Shown here: positions 42,637 to 52,476 of the stretch, piece after piece | How positions within the stretch are numbered: the stretch's first letter is position 1 | Layout: the number at the start of each line of letters is the position of its first letter | NCBI GenBank assembly: GCA_027575765.1 | Contig: JANBPT010000230.1 | Location: 1 to 52,476, forward strand | Source of the DNA: Tieghemiomyces parasiticus | Taxonomy: Eukaryota; Kickxellomycota; Dimargaritomycetes; Dimargaritales; Dimargaritaceae | DNA: 52,476 bases | Direction: 5' to 3' | Translations under genes and position numbers: made by a program | The notes under the pieces: generated by a model | Database searches by the model: none | Told to the model about the DNA's origin: nothing | Seen by the model: only the letters and a program-made list of their open reading frames with translations

Positions 42637-43594
42637 TGCAAAGTCGGTAGGTATCCCTTTCGATGCTCGTGGTGGTCGCCTAGGGAGAGGCCGTAGCTAA
42701 AGGGGAATGGGTGCGTGGACGGAGTTGGCAAGGGCGTGAAGTGGGCAAGAAACGGTATATACTCGCCGTGTCCGATTGCGAACGATAGAAAAAACACTCT
42801 GGACTGGTGATGGTGGACTCTGGTCTTAGAGGAAGATGACAAGGGAATCGGGGTCAGCAGCGGCTCTAACGTCGAGGGGTGTCAGGTTTGGCCAAATACC
42901 CTTAGACTTCACGCGAATTCAATAGATGGCTTTCTGCGAGTCGCTTAGAGGTGCGGGGTAGTGAGATTCTTTTCCGAACCATATACCGCGTGCACATCAA
43001 TACCGATTCTTGTGGCCTTCACCTCGCATATAAACAACGCTGGGAAACGGCCCCTCCCTCCCATTAACCTTCCCAGGAGGGAGAAACACTGTGTTGCACA
43101 ACCTGAAGTCGATGCAACGAAGGTTTGAGGACGAAGGTGTCTATTTTGTCTTGATATGTTATTCACGTGATGTTAAATAAATCATCACAACCGTTGCACT
43201 GAGGTCCAACGACCCTGATGGTGCCAAGTTCGCCAGGATGGAGGCCCTTCAAGTAAGAAAGTTGTATTGAGATGGCTGGCTTATGATTGAGTTAGAGCGA
43301 AATGTGGAGAAATGCAAGCCTTACCCCACCCTTGACGCTACCCGTGACACAATGCTGTCTGGCCTTAAATGATGGTATAACCGAGACACCAGGGAGAAAC
43401 CATACAACCTCACCGCTTTGAATCGTACGGTCCTGAACCTAGCTGGTGCACCAGGTCCGGCCAATGCAATCTATACCAGGGCACCTGTGGGCCAGTTGGC
43501 AGGCGGTGGCTTGAGGTAGCGATATTAATCAGATGCCACGTCCCAACTCGATATCCAGCTTTCAACAGGCAAAGTCCTATATATCGCAGTTTGG
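42637..43594. other. Intergenic between RPC82 and HIT1
   Basis: RPC82 5' flank and HIT1 3' flank. Nothing further recognised. Confidence 0.5.
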
Positions 43595-44240
43595 CTACCT
43601 TGTAATCTCTTTGGACGGCAGATACTCCGCGAGAATGGCGAGGAGCCGCTCCTTGAATCGGTCAAACTCGGGCCAGTCAACCACGGCGGCCGCAAGGAGA
43701 CTGAGCGGCTGCGGGTCGCGGAGGATTTTACCCACCAAGTCTTGGATGAGTGGGCTCCGCAGGGCTTCTCGAGTTTCCGGGTCAGCAGTGAGGGCCTCTA
43801 GGGCTGCGACGGGGAGCGGGTCGTCCTCGTCCTCGTCAACCACTGCCAACGGGCTCGTTGGGGGCAGGCCAGTTACGGTCGGAGGATGGTTGGCGTCAAG
43901 GTCGGGAAACGACATTGATGGCGGTTCCTCACAGACCAGCTGCTGGTGTTTGCGGTAGCAGGCCAGAGAGCAGCTGGCAGGTGTTGAACATCGAGGTTGG
44001 GAAGGAGGATGTATGGCAGGAAGGTTAGCCCGGTTTGTGGGTGGCACTGGTGGGGTTGCAGCTAGCCCTTAGGTTATGTGCAGCCAGGGTTTTGGGTCCT
44101 GGCGGGAATCTCTCAGACCTGGCTGCCACGCTCCGACAGTCGGGAGTAGGTACGTGGTGAACTTACTACGGCGTCCGGCACTTGGGACATTTGTACTTGG
44201 CTACTTCCTGGTTACAAATAATACATGTGGTTGGGCTCAT
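43595..44240 (-). CDS. HIT1: HIT-type zinc-finger protein, ZNHIT3/Hit1 family (spliced)
   Basis: Exon 1 is 44240-44167 with donor GTAAGT; the intron is 44166-43974, ending in CTGCCAG; exon 2 is 43973-43595. The split Tyr codon joins KCPKCRTPY to CSLACYRKHQQLVC, completing a HIT zinc finger: C6, C9, C18, C21, then C and C of YCSLAC, the His of KHQ and the final C. Total 150 residues, like human ZNHIT3 (155). The C-terminal half matches the family's second domain (ETREALRSPLIQDLVGKIL, DWPEFDRFKERLLAIL). In yeast, Hit1 partners Rsa1 to assemble box C/D snoRNPs through the R2TP/Hsp90 system. Without the first exon the finger would lack half its ligands, so the splice is well supported. A GTAAGT that overlaps a TAG TAA in the unspliced frame marks the donor. 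Confidence 0.9.
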
Positions 44241-45832
44241 GGCGGTGAATCAGAGAACGGTGCAATAAGGTAGGGTCCCTAATTGGCTGGAAGACAGTTC
44301 GCGATGGGGTTACCGGGTGGCGAAGTTGCGTGGTAGGCCCATGTGGTCCAGCAGCCGAGCCTTAAAGCGGAAAGGGATTGCCCAGTCTGAGGTGCATAGA
44401 TTCGTTGGTTTTGGTATGGTGCATTCCAGCTAACGAGACGGGCCGGCCTACCCGTCAGCTGATTTTGCCACTCTGGGCTACGTTGACAAGGCACAGCCTG
44501 ACTAGTTTACCCGCACAGTCAACTTGCGGTCGCGGGTCCAGCACGCTGCGTCGTGGGTGACCGGCTGTCCACATTTGTTGACTATAGACAGGCAACCCGG
44601 TCTCTTGTCTCACCATTCCGCCCTTGGCCTTGGTCAGCTCACCCAATGCCTTGTTTCTGGAGGCTATTCCCCTTGGCCTTATCAGCCCAGCACAGAATTC
44701 CAAGGGGCACACCTGGCCTCTTTAGTGCGCTCAGCGACTGTATCCACGGAGAGGCCTTTAAAAGCTGCTAGGAATTGATCGAGGATAACGTTGTCAACGC
44801 TAGTAAGATAGCGCTAGCTGCTGTCTATAAATCAGGGGTTGGGAGAACCGGGTGTCTTTGGACTTCACCTGGTACTCGAACCCTGTGGTCTCATTGCCAA
44901 GGGTTTAGTAAAGGAAGTGCTAGTCGGCTACCCCGCGCCACACGCAAATTTCAGGGTTGCCCATGACACCCACCCCGAGGGAAATCGGCGCAATAGATAT
45001 AGTTGATGACCATGTCAAGTAATATTGGGTGGATAGAGCTAGAATTATGGATGGGGCAATCAAGGCAGCCGGGTCAGGGTGATGAGTTTATAGTGCTGGT
45101 TTTATGCCTAAGGCGGGTCATCAATTCCGCCTGGGATTGTGATCGAAGGTGGCGAGTGGGTCAAAGATTCAAGGCAGAGGCGAAGTTAGTCAAAATACAT
45201 AGAATAGGGCCTTTTATTAGTTGCGAAGACAACGAGCCGCGGAGGAGGCCCGCCACTTAACCCTTTAATATAGGATGCACGCGATAACGTGATGTTGGTC
45301 CCCAACCTGAGGGGAAGGTCTTGTTGGCGGCGTCGGAGGATGGGCGTGCTTGATCTGCCCTTCCGCCGTCGATAGGAAATTCTGAAGTGTCTTCCGCCAG
45401 CGCCAAGCCACCTCAAGGCCTACCTTCCGGTTACAGGACCACCATCGCTACCTCCTAACGTTGTTGATGGTGTGCTAGTCCGTCTAAATTGATAAGGGAA
45501 CTGATCCGACGGCCGCCGACAAGGCCGTGGATAATTAACCTGCTACAGCCGTAGCCGTACAAATGCCGTGTAGATTGTAACCTCTGCCTTGGCAGATCCA
45601 CTTGGCTTATCCTGGAGCCGAACGAGTGCCACTATATGTGCGGTTACTTTAAATGAAAAAAGAGAGGCTCAACTTCACACTAAATAGACAGGTAGAAGAG
45701 TTTTACTATCCGCACTTGCACTAGGGAGAAACATTGGACAGAGCCCATGGATACCCCAGTCATTATGCAGCTGAGGAAATGTACGGAATATGATGAGGTG
45801 GATGAGTGGCTTACAGGTGCCCCTAGGGGCGT
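44241..45832. other. Intergenic between HIT1 and ARP2, nothing recognised
   Basis: 1.6 kb with only short frames on both strands. A GGGTTCGAG string at about 44875-44882 (- strand) was examined as a tRNA T-loop and rejected. Confidence 0.45.
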
Positions 45833-47297
45833 TTAGCTCTGGGCCAGTTTGTCAAGTGCCCGTGCGCCTTGTTCCTCCCACTCGGCCCGGGAGATCCAGG
45901 CGGCTTCCTGGTCCTTGAGCACGTTGGCCAGGACAGCACCACCAAGGAAGACCATGTGCTTGCGGTTAGGCGGGTCGTCGATCTGCAGCTTGAACTTTCC
46001 AAGGCGCGAGGTGTCGCCCTTGAGGACCTGGGTCAGGTAGAGCTGCTTGGTTTCTTTCTCCAACCGGCTGGGAAGGCCGGGGTACATGGATGAGCCGCCG
46101 GACAGAACAATATGCTTGTAAAGCTCGGCGCGCATGTCGACCGGGGCGGCCTGTACCATGTTGACCAGAAGCTCGGCCACGCCCGGGGATTCCACGTCAA
46201 CCAGCTCGGGTTGGAAGAGGCACTCGGGGGCCTGGAAACGTTCCGAACCCACCTTGATGACCCGGCCGTCTGGGAGAGTATACGTCTCGACTAGGACGGT
46301 GGTCTCAGTGGCAAGCTTCCGGTCAAGCTCCAGGTCGTAGCTGACGTAGCAGACCTTCTCCTTGATCTGGCGCACAGTCTCGTAGTCGGCGGTGCGGTTG
46401 AAATTGTAACCGCGCAATTGGAGCAGCTTGATCAGGTAGCGCGTCACGTCACGGCCGGCCACGTCCAGGCGGCGGGTCAGGTGCGGCAGTGAGAATCCCT
46501 GATACACCGGGATAAGGTGAGTGACGCCGTCACCGGAATCGATCACCACACCGGTGAGCAGGCCTTGGGCGTAGAGGGTGAGTACGGCCTGGATGGCCAC
46601 GTACACGCTCTGGAAACCGTACTCCTCAAACATGATCTCGCACATCTTTTGACGGTTGGCCTTGGGGTTCAGCGGCGCCTCGGTGAGTAGAATCTTACAG
46701 TCCCGCGGGTCGACCTTGAGTTTCTCATAGAAAGTGTAGTTCCACACGTGGCGCATGTCCTCCCAGTTGCGGATCACGCCGTTCTCAATCGGGTAGCTCA
46801 TCTGCAGCACGGAGCGTAGGGCCGCGGCCTCGTCGCCCACGTTGATGTCTTTGACAGCCTCGTGCGTCAGCATTTCCTCGGCACGCAGCATCGGACGTCC
46901 GACCACTGACGGAAAGACATGCTCGGGGAAGTTGGACCCGGCATAGCCTACCTTGGCAAACTGGAGAGAGGTTCAAAGGTGCCAAGGGAAAGTAGGTTAC
47001 GTGGAGGTAAGGGAAGGGCCATTAGTGTCGTTGCGCCGTAGACTGGAGGGCAGGGCGGCCACGGACGGGCCAACCGGTCGGAGCCGGCTCGCCTGCTCAG
47101 CTCATTACCGCCGACAGCAGAGAGAGTGAGCGAGGGGGAGGACCGGTGGGTCCCAAGGTCCTAACCGCTGGAATGGTGGCGGACGGCGCTTGGTTCGGGC
47201 CGGTTCGACCCCTCATCCGGACGGGTTGGCCTCATGGTGACTTCCGAAGACTACTTACGCCGGTACCATTGTCGACGACCAGCACTTTGGACGCCAT
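45833..47297 (-). CDS. ARP2: Actin-related protein 2 (Arp2), spliced
   Basis: Exon 1 is 47297-47259 ([13 protein letters not shown]) with a GTAAGT donor. The intron is 47258-46961, ending in CTCTCCAG. Exon 2 is 46960-45833, beginning [20 protein letters not shown]. The junction [21 protein letters not shown] is the standard nucleotide-binding loop of the actin fold. Total 388 residues (human 394). Arp2 is a core subunit of the Arp2/3 complex, which nucleates branched actin at endocytic patches. The second phosphate loop ([16 protein letters not shown]) and the adenine pocket ([19 protein letters not shown]) are intact. The Arp2-type sequence [18 protein letters not shown] distinguishes it from actin and Arp3. 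It is divergent from ATG3 with 1.1 kb between. Confidence 0.97.
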
Positions 47298-48411
47298 GGT
47301 GCAATATACGCAATATGGGGGGAAAAGGGTAAGGTGTAGGATGGGCGATGTATTGATGAAACCAAAATGAGGAGAAGGAGGGGGGGTGATGGGTAGCGCT
47401 GTTCGGGGACGAACCGTATCGATAGAGCCGCCAAGGGCTGGGCGCAGGGCAGGGGTGACGAGATGAGTGGGGGAGGGAGACAGATGAGAAACCGTCGCGT
47501 GGAGTGCGGGCGGTCACTGAAAAGGCCGGTGCGGAGCCCTGACCTGGCTGTGGATACTAAAATGGGCGCGGGCTGCCCAGCGTTTCCCACCAGTATCTGG
47601 AGATGCCTACGTAAGAGAACCGGGTCAGAGTGAGAGGAGCCAGTAGAGGGGAAGGCCTACATCTAGGAGGTGTTGTGGGCTGCCTCACGCCCTTTCTGGG
47701 GCCAGCGTACCCCACCTCCCGGGTTGGATGCTCAGTTCATTGTAGAGGACCCTAAGTCGGACCTTCAGCCGCTTCGACTACGAGGGGAGACGGCTCGCCA
47801 TCCTTCACTGAGTCCTCCCTCTGCTACGGCAGCTAGGGCGTGTCTCCACCCCTTGAAGGCACAGGACCGGACCGGTGACCAGGGCAGCCATCCAAAGGGA
47901 AGTGTTCACCCTTCCCGTCTCGGGGTGCACCTGGCCTTTGGCTGGTCACCGGGCCTTACAGCACCACTTCGCATAACCCTGCTCGAGCTTCGTACACAGA
48001 GGGCCCGGCGAGAGTATCTTTTGAGTCTCCGCCCTGCCCCCCAGCAGCATCACTCCGCTAGACCCCTACGACATTGCCTCGTTTCCTTTCCATTGCGGAC
48101 CTCCGTTTCTCCTGCGCTCTTGCCCATCTTTATTTATCTCTGACTCCACTTCGACAGGCAAACAGCTCTTGGTAACCCAAGTACCGGCCTTACTGTGCAT
48201 CAGTCCCTGGACCCCTCCTCCTTCCTGCCACTTAGCCCCTCATTTCCGGCCAGCCCTAGTCCATAACAGCTCAGAATTGGCACGGACACGTTCCTTTCCG
48301 TGCGTCCTCCAGCCTTTACCTACACACCTCGACCAACTCCAGTTATCCGCACAGCCGGCTGCCAGTCCTTCGTTTATAGTTACCTTGGTCCATTTCACAC
48401 GTCGACCCACC
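47298..48411. promoter_or_regulatory. Divergent promoter region between ARP2 and ATG3
   Basis: 1.1 kb between start codons of two genes read in opposite directions. The half next to ATG3 is C/T-rich on its sense strand. No exact motif claimed; the short frames here show no domain. Confidence 0.4.
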
Positions 48412-49887
48412 ATGTCGTCGGTCCACAGCATCTTTCACGGAATCAGAGAATACCTCAACCCCGTGCTCAAGAACTCCAAGTTCAAGGAGACGGGGGTTCT
48501 GACCCCTGAGGAGGTAAGCGGCGCACCAATATGGGCCACGAGGGTGTTTTTATTAGCTGGCAGGGCCGGGCTCCAGGGACCTCGCTGCTCAGGGCCTACC
48601 TCCGACGCATCCGTGGGCGAATGCGGTTGCGGTTTGAGTCTGGCTTGTCTCTGTACCACTCGGCGGCCTAGAAGAGTTATGCGCCAAAAGCTCCCAATCC
48701 AGTGGGCCAATGTCGTGTTTAGCTAAGCGCGCGTAGAACCCGTCCGCTGACCGTCGGAAGTCGACCCCACCTATTCCTTCAAACCCTCGTTTTAATCCCC
48801 TTCCCTATCTTTTCCCCCCTATGTCTCACTGCCTGCTAGTTCATCGCAGCCGGCGACTACCTGGTCTATAAGTGTCCCACTTGGAGCTGGTCTAGCGGGA
48901 TTGCGAGCAAACGTCGAGATTACTTACCGGCCGATAAGCAATACCTAATAACCAAGAACGTACCATGCCTGCGCCGAGTAAAGGACCTCAACTACGGTTC
49001 TCTACAGGCAGGCTTTGCCGACGAACAGGAGGCCGAAGACGGTTGGATCACGACCCATAACGGCATACAGCGCGAGCAGACCCAGCACGACACCATCGAA
49101 GAGATCACCGACGACTTGGAGGGTTCTGTCTCGGAGGCCACTAGCGGCGCGGCTACCCCGGGCGCCACGGAAAGTGCCCCACTCGGGACCGGTCTCCCGT
49201 CCGATGACGATGCCGCCATTCCGTCCGACCTTGACGACATCCCAGACATGGATGACGAGTGGGACAAACTGGCTGACGAGCAGGATGACGAAGACGACGA
49301 GGAGGAATTCGACCCCGCTGCCCTCCTTACGACCAAGCCAGCCAGTGTTGGCGGGGCCACCAACGACAAGATTCTGCGGACCCGCACCTACGACATTAGC
49401 ATCACCTATGATAAGTACTATCAGACGCCCCGCATCTGGCTTTCTGGGTACGACGAGGCTGGTCGGTCTCTCCCACCGTCCAAGATCTTTGAGGACATCT
49501 CAGAGGACCACGCCAAGAAGACTGTGACCATTGAGCCTCACCCACATGAGAAGCTGTCGCTGGCCTCGATTCATCCATGCAAACATGCCAACGTCATGAA
49601 GAAGATATTGGCCATGGCCCAGGCCAGCGGCCGAGAGATACGTGTCGACCAGTAAGTAGCGAGGAGCAGCGCGCGATATACGATCACAATCTACATATCA
49701 GTAGTTGTTGGTGAGTTTTATCACCGTACAGCAGTCGATATGTAGCTCTAACGACGTTTTAACCGTACCCCGTTTAACCCGCCCTTGCAATACCCTACCT
49801 TAAAGGTACCTTATCATATTTCTTAAGTTCATATCCAGCGTTTTGCCCACCATCGAATACGACTACACCTACTCGACGGATGCCTAG
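48412..49887 (+). CDS. ATG3: Atg3, E2-like enzyme of Atg8 lipidation (three exons)
   Basis: Exons are 48412-48513 (donor GTAAGC), 48840-49651 (acceptor CTGCTAG, donor GTAAGT) and 49806-49887 (acceptor TTAAAG); 331 residues. The N-terminal amphipathic helix is MSSVHSIFHGIREYLNPVL, which senses curved membranes. Then come FIAAGDYLVYKCPTWSW and the acidic flexible region that binds Atg7 and Atg8 (DDDAAIPSDLDDIPDMDDEW). The E2 fold contains RTYDISITYDKYYQTPRIWL and the catalytic HPC motif (Cys about 281, in SIHPCKH). The last exon gives YLIIFLKFISSVLPTIEYDY, restored through a Gln codon split across intron 2. Atg3 receives Atg8 from Atg7 and transfers it to phosphatidylethanolamine on the forming autophagosome. 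A dispersed repeat lies 186 bp downstream. Confidence 0.96.
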
Positions 49888-50072
49888 TGGTTGTGCCATA
49901 AGGACTACGTTAGGATTTTTTTATATTCTTGTACCGTCAGCTGTGTATCTTTTTGCAACATTTTGTGATTTCTGCCTCAACAATACAGGTCTACACAAGA
50001 TAGCCGACGATTGGTCAGTGTACGTAGGGGAATGTATAGGAGTGATGGTACAATATACTTGTGAACAATGAC

Positions 50073-50633
50073 TTATACTATTTGCCAACGAGTTTGTACC
50101 ATGTGATGATGGGTATTATGCCACCAGCGTGTAGTAATTGCGGCACATGTCTTGTGAATATGTTTCTATGGTGGCAAATTTTGCGTTTAACAAGCTGAGC
50201 CGTTTGCGTGTGCGTTTGCATCGATGAACTTATGGCAAAGTGAGAATGTTGGCAGAATGGCCAAAGGTCGAGCCTATTTGTACGTTGGCTCACAGCAGGC
50301 TGCAGTTATTCATTCCATTTCTTAGATGGGGCTTCTCTGCCCAGCCATCAATGGCATTAACCTAGGCTGGTATGGCAAGTAGCGTCTACCTTGGCCCTGT
50401 CGGTGCAGCTCGAGGACTTGGCGACATCAACAGCAACAGCAACAGGCGCAACGCAGGATCCACTCGTTCTGGCGCACAATGCGACGACGCATACTGGCTG
50501 GCCACAGTCCCTGCAAACAATGCGTCACCCAGGACGCATAGTTGGCGAGTGGGTAGCCCGAAATTCTCATCTCAGCAGGCGCAAATATAAATCTGCTACT
50601 ATGCGAGCACCTTTGGAAAAAAATACGGTAGGT
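50073..50633 (+). repeat. Dispersed repeat, copy B (~561 bp)
   Basis: Second copy of the element at 25309-25862, same orientation, about 95% identical by eye. It has one extra AGCAAC in a CAGCAACAGCAAC run. Its right end is more diverged than that of copy A, so its terminal inverted repeat is less clear. The 71-codon - strand frame (50293-50078) and the + strand frame (50372-50590) of copy A are kept. Starts 186 bp beyond the ATG3 stop codon. Confidence 0.8.
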
Positions 50634-52167
50634 TGGAGTTGACAAATATCCGATCTGTAGGCAGCCTCGGTATGTCTGGATTGTCGTTGAGCCGACTTCA
50701 GGACGACGTTATTGGCAGTCATGGCCAGCTAGTGACTCGAAATAGTAGACTAGGACCGTGCCTCCAGGACACGTTCATTGGTATTAGCAATTCCAGTTGG
50801 ACGGCTGAGATGTCAATAATAACCATCGGTGGTGCGGGAATGCGGTAGTGCCGTGGAAATCCCAGCAGTTAATGTAGTTGCGCAATCCTGGGTCCCTGTG
50901 CGGTATGTACTACACCGTGGTGGGCTAGGTGTGCCAGTCAGTCCACTAGTAATGTACCCATTACAAATTCGGGATTAAAAGTCCAAACAAGGACCCCCCT
51001 CATTTCACACTGGGTAAGAGTGGACCGGGATATGTTAAATAGCTTTTATATACTTGAGTTTGGCGGAGGTCAACAAGGTAGCACTGGTGGAGGTCTAAGT
51101 AATGATGGTTTTACTATCGTATTATTTTATTTCTCACAGTGATGGCCGTCTGCTCGAACCACTTGACTGTCTCACAGCCACTAAGCTACCGGAGTCCGCC
51201 AGCTGGACCAAACAACAGTCCCCTTATGCAGGGGTAATCCCGATCGGAGAACGCTAGCATGCACCTTCCTTGGGCAAAGGAAAGGACTGGGGGGGGGGAG
51301 GCAGCCGAAACGTGATTGCCGGGACTCCTACTCTTCTTCCTATTCTCCTACCTTATCATTTACTACTAAATTGAGACCATCGTACTCACCTTCCATCGTC
51401 TTCGCGTCATTCATATCCTGCTCGGCTTCTAAGCCCCTCATTAAACACTTGTGACCAACAGCACGCTACGAGCCAAATGAATTGACCAATTGGCTACCTT
51501 GAAGGAAATAATAGCGTTTATAAGTAGCGGCGAAGTGGTCTGCAGTCGGCGGCGTGGCTGTTGGGTCGTGAGAACTTGGTAGCTAATGATTTTGGTTGCT
51601 CACGTACTGGGGGGCTGTGAAGATCAATCGGATCGTATAATAGGCTGTAACGTGAGACGAGGCGAGTTGAAAACTTTAGGTTGCAAAGGGCCATGCTTTA
51701 AGATTTCGAGCCAATTTCTATTACATTCATCAGATTAAAACACAGGCGATTAAGGTTGACCTGGGCCTGACATGTGTACTCGCAGAACATGTTGCTTCGA
51801 ATCTGGCCGACTTACGCCTGAGTGGCTTCATCATGTCACATGGTGGCTTTCTATAGCTACTTGTAATCTACAGCGATCTTTGATCAGGTTAACAATTTTA
51901 CACTCAGTTTTTCAAATCCATCACCATTACACTACGACTGATGAACTCTGGTTTGTTTTGAAATTGGAGATGGCTCTATTGGTTTAGAATTGATTTAGAT
52001 TCGATTACCAAGCTATCAAGACGACAGCAACACGCGAGTAAGTAAGAACTGATGATGCAATAGGAACATATTGTGCCCATGTGGTAGATGATAAAAAGTA
52101 AAGGGTGATCGTGTGGGAACCTTAATGTCTCTAGATCGCAGTGGACGACCAGATGGCACACTTGGAA
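50634..52167. other. Intergenic, AT-rich, nothing firmly recognised
   Basis: No coding region supported. A tRNA-like string on the - strand lies at about 51195-51130: TAGCTTAGTGG resembles an A box, with GGTTCGAGC 17 nt later, too close for a tRNA. A G run is at 51290-51298. The 3' flank of the repeat gene at 52168 is here. Confidence 0.4.
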
Positions 52168-52476
52168 TCATACGTCATCTCCACGACGGGAAGGGGTGTT
52201 GCCGATATCAACGTTGGCCTCGATGAGATTGTGGAACAGCTGGTCAAACCGACGAGAGTTGGAGTTGTCGTTGAGGAGGTCCACGTTGGCCTCGATGAGG
52301 TTGTTGAATAGCTGGTCGAACCGACGGGAGTTAGAGTTGTCATTCAGGAGGTCCACGTCGACGTCGATGAGGTTGTGGAACAGCTGGTCAAACCGACGAG
52401 AGTTGGAGTTGTCGTTGAGGAGGTCCACGTTGGCCTCGATGAGGTTGTGGAACAGCTGGTCGAACCGACGGGAGTT
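52168..52476 (-). CDS. C-terminal part of a protein of 24-residue repeats (partial)
   Basis: The frame is open from the window edge at 52476 to a TGA at 52170-52168, so only the last 102 codons are seen. It consists of three full units and most of a fourth with consensus NSRRFDQLFHNLIEANVDLL plus NDNS, then a short tail, IGNTPSRRGDDV. Hydrophobic residues (F, L, F, L, I, V, L, L) are spaced as on an amphipathic helix, so the protein is probably a helical repeat or coiled coil. Units differ mostly at synonymous sites, which argues that the reading frame is real and selected. Family not recognised; the start and most of the gene are outside the window. Confidence 0.6.
   Translation of the reverse strand, partial: NSRRFDQLFHNLIEANVDLLNDNSNSRRFDQLFHNLIDVDVDLLNDNSNSRRFDQLFNNLIEANVDLLNDNSNSRRFDQLFHNLIEANVDIGNTPSRRGDDV
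52207..52476 (-). repeat. 72-bp tandem repeats with a 144-bp higher-order period
   Basis: Units begin at 52476, 52404, 52332 and 52260. Units 1 and 3 share AACTCCCGTCGGTTC, while units 2 and 4 share AACTCTCGTCGGTTT. The array therefore looks like a duplicated pair of units rather than four independent copies. Confidence 0.75.

Noticed and set aside
44850..44945. tRNA candidate on the - strand around GGGTTCGAG
   Set aside because: The T-arm has only two base pairs around an eight-base loop and there is no acceptor stem. The A-box match is also imperfect.
47670..48143. 157-codon frame in the ARP2-ATG3 intergenic region
   Set aside because: No recognisable motif. It lies in the C/T-rich upstream region of ATG3 and is most simply a chance frame.
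1..52476. CRISPR array, bacterial insertion sequence or operon
   Set aside because: No regularly spaced direct repeats with unique spacers, no ribosome-binding sites and no transposase frame. The window is eukaryotic.

Overview
The window is nuclear DNA of a fungus. The evidence is a set of eukaryotic housekeeping proteins (Arp2, Atg3, Sec16, Noc2, Sof1/DCAF13, RNA polymerase III subunit Rpc82, a ZNHIT3/Hit1-type zinc finger, a Hen1-type RNA methyltransferase), spliceosomal introns with GTAAGT/GTACGT donors, AATAAA signals, and long Ser/Pro/Thr-rich disordered regions. Introns are few (140-300 nt) and crowd the 5' ends of genes. I lean towards an early-diverging lineage (zoopagomycotan or similar), but this is a low-confidence inference. 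TAA and TAG both act as stops, so the standard code applies.

Layout: 1-279 is the 3' end of a membrane protein. 850-1224 (-) is a TATA-preceded signal-peptide ORF broken by an in-frame TAA. 3055-7203 (-) encodes a leucine-rich-repeat RhoGEF. 7204-14418 is a 7.2-kb gene-poor stretch, purine-rich on the + strand in its first part. 14419-19232 (+) encodes a spliced protein with three RanBP2-type zinc fingers, perhaps a Nup153-like basket nucleoporin. 20541-21914 (+) is an orphan acidic protein with a polyA signal. 23012-23881 (-) is an orphan secreted protein.

From 26067 the window is gene-dense: SEC16 (-), NOC2 (-), SOF1 (+), HEN1 (+), RPC82 (-), HIT1 (-), ARP2 (-), ATG3 (+). NOC2 and SOF1, both ribosome-assembly factors, diverge from one intergenic region. 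HEN1 and RPC82 converge. A ~555-bp dispersed repeat occurs twice, 25 kb apart, each time about 200 bp beyond the 3' end of a gene (SEC16, ATG3). The window ends inside a gene on the - strand built of 24-residue (72-bp) tandem repeats.

The genes form no operon or dedicated pathway; they serve ribosome assembly (NOC2, SOF1, HIT1), RNA synthesis and modification (RPC82, HEN1), membrane traffic and autophagy (SEC16, ATG3), and actin/Rho signalling (ARP2, LRR-RhoGEF). Seven gene models (zinc-finger protein, SOF1, HEN1, RPC82, HIT1, ARP2, ATG3) were rebuilt across introns by eye. In each, the first exon is very short, down to a bare ATG in SOF1.
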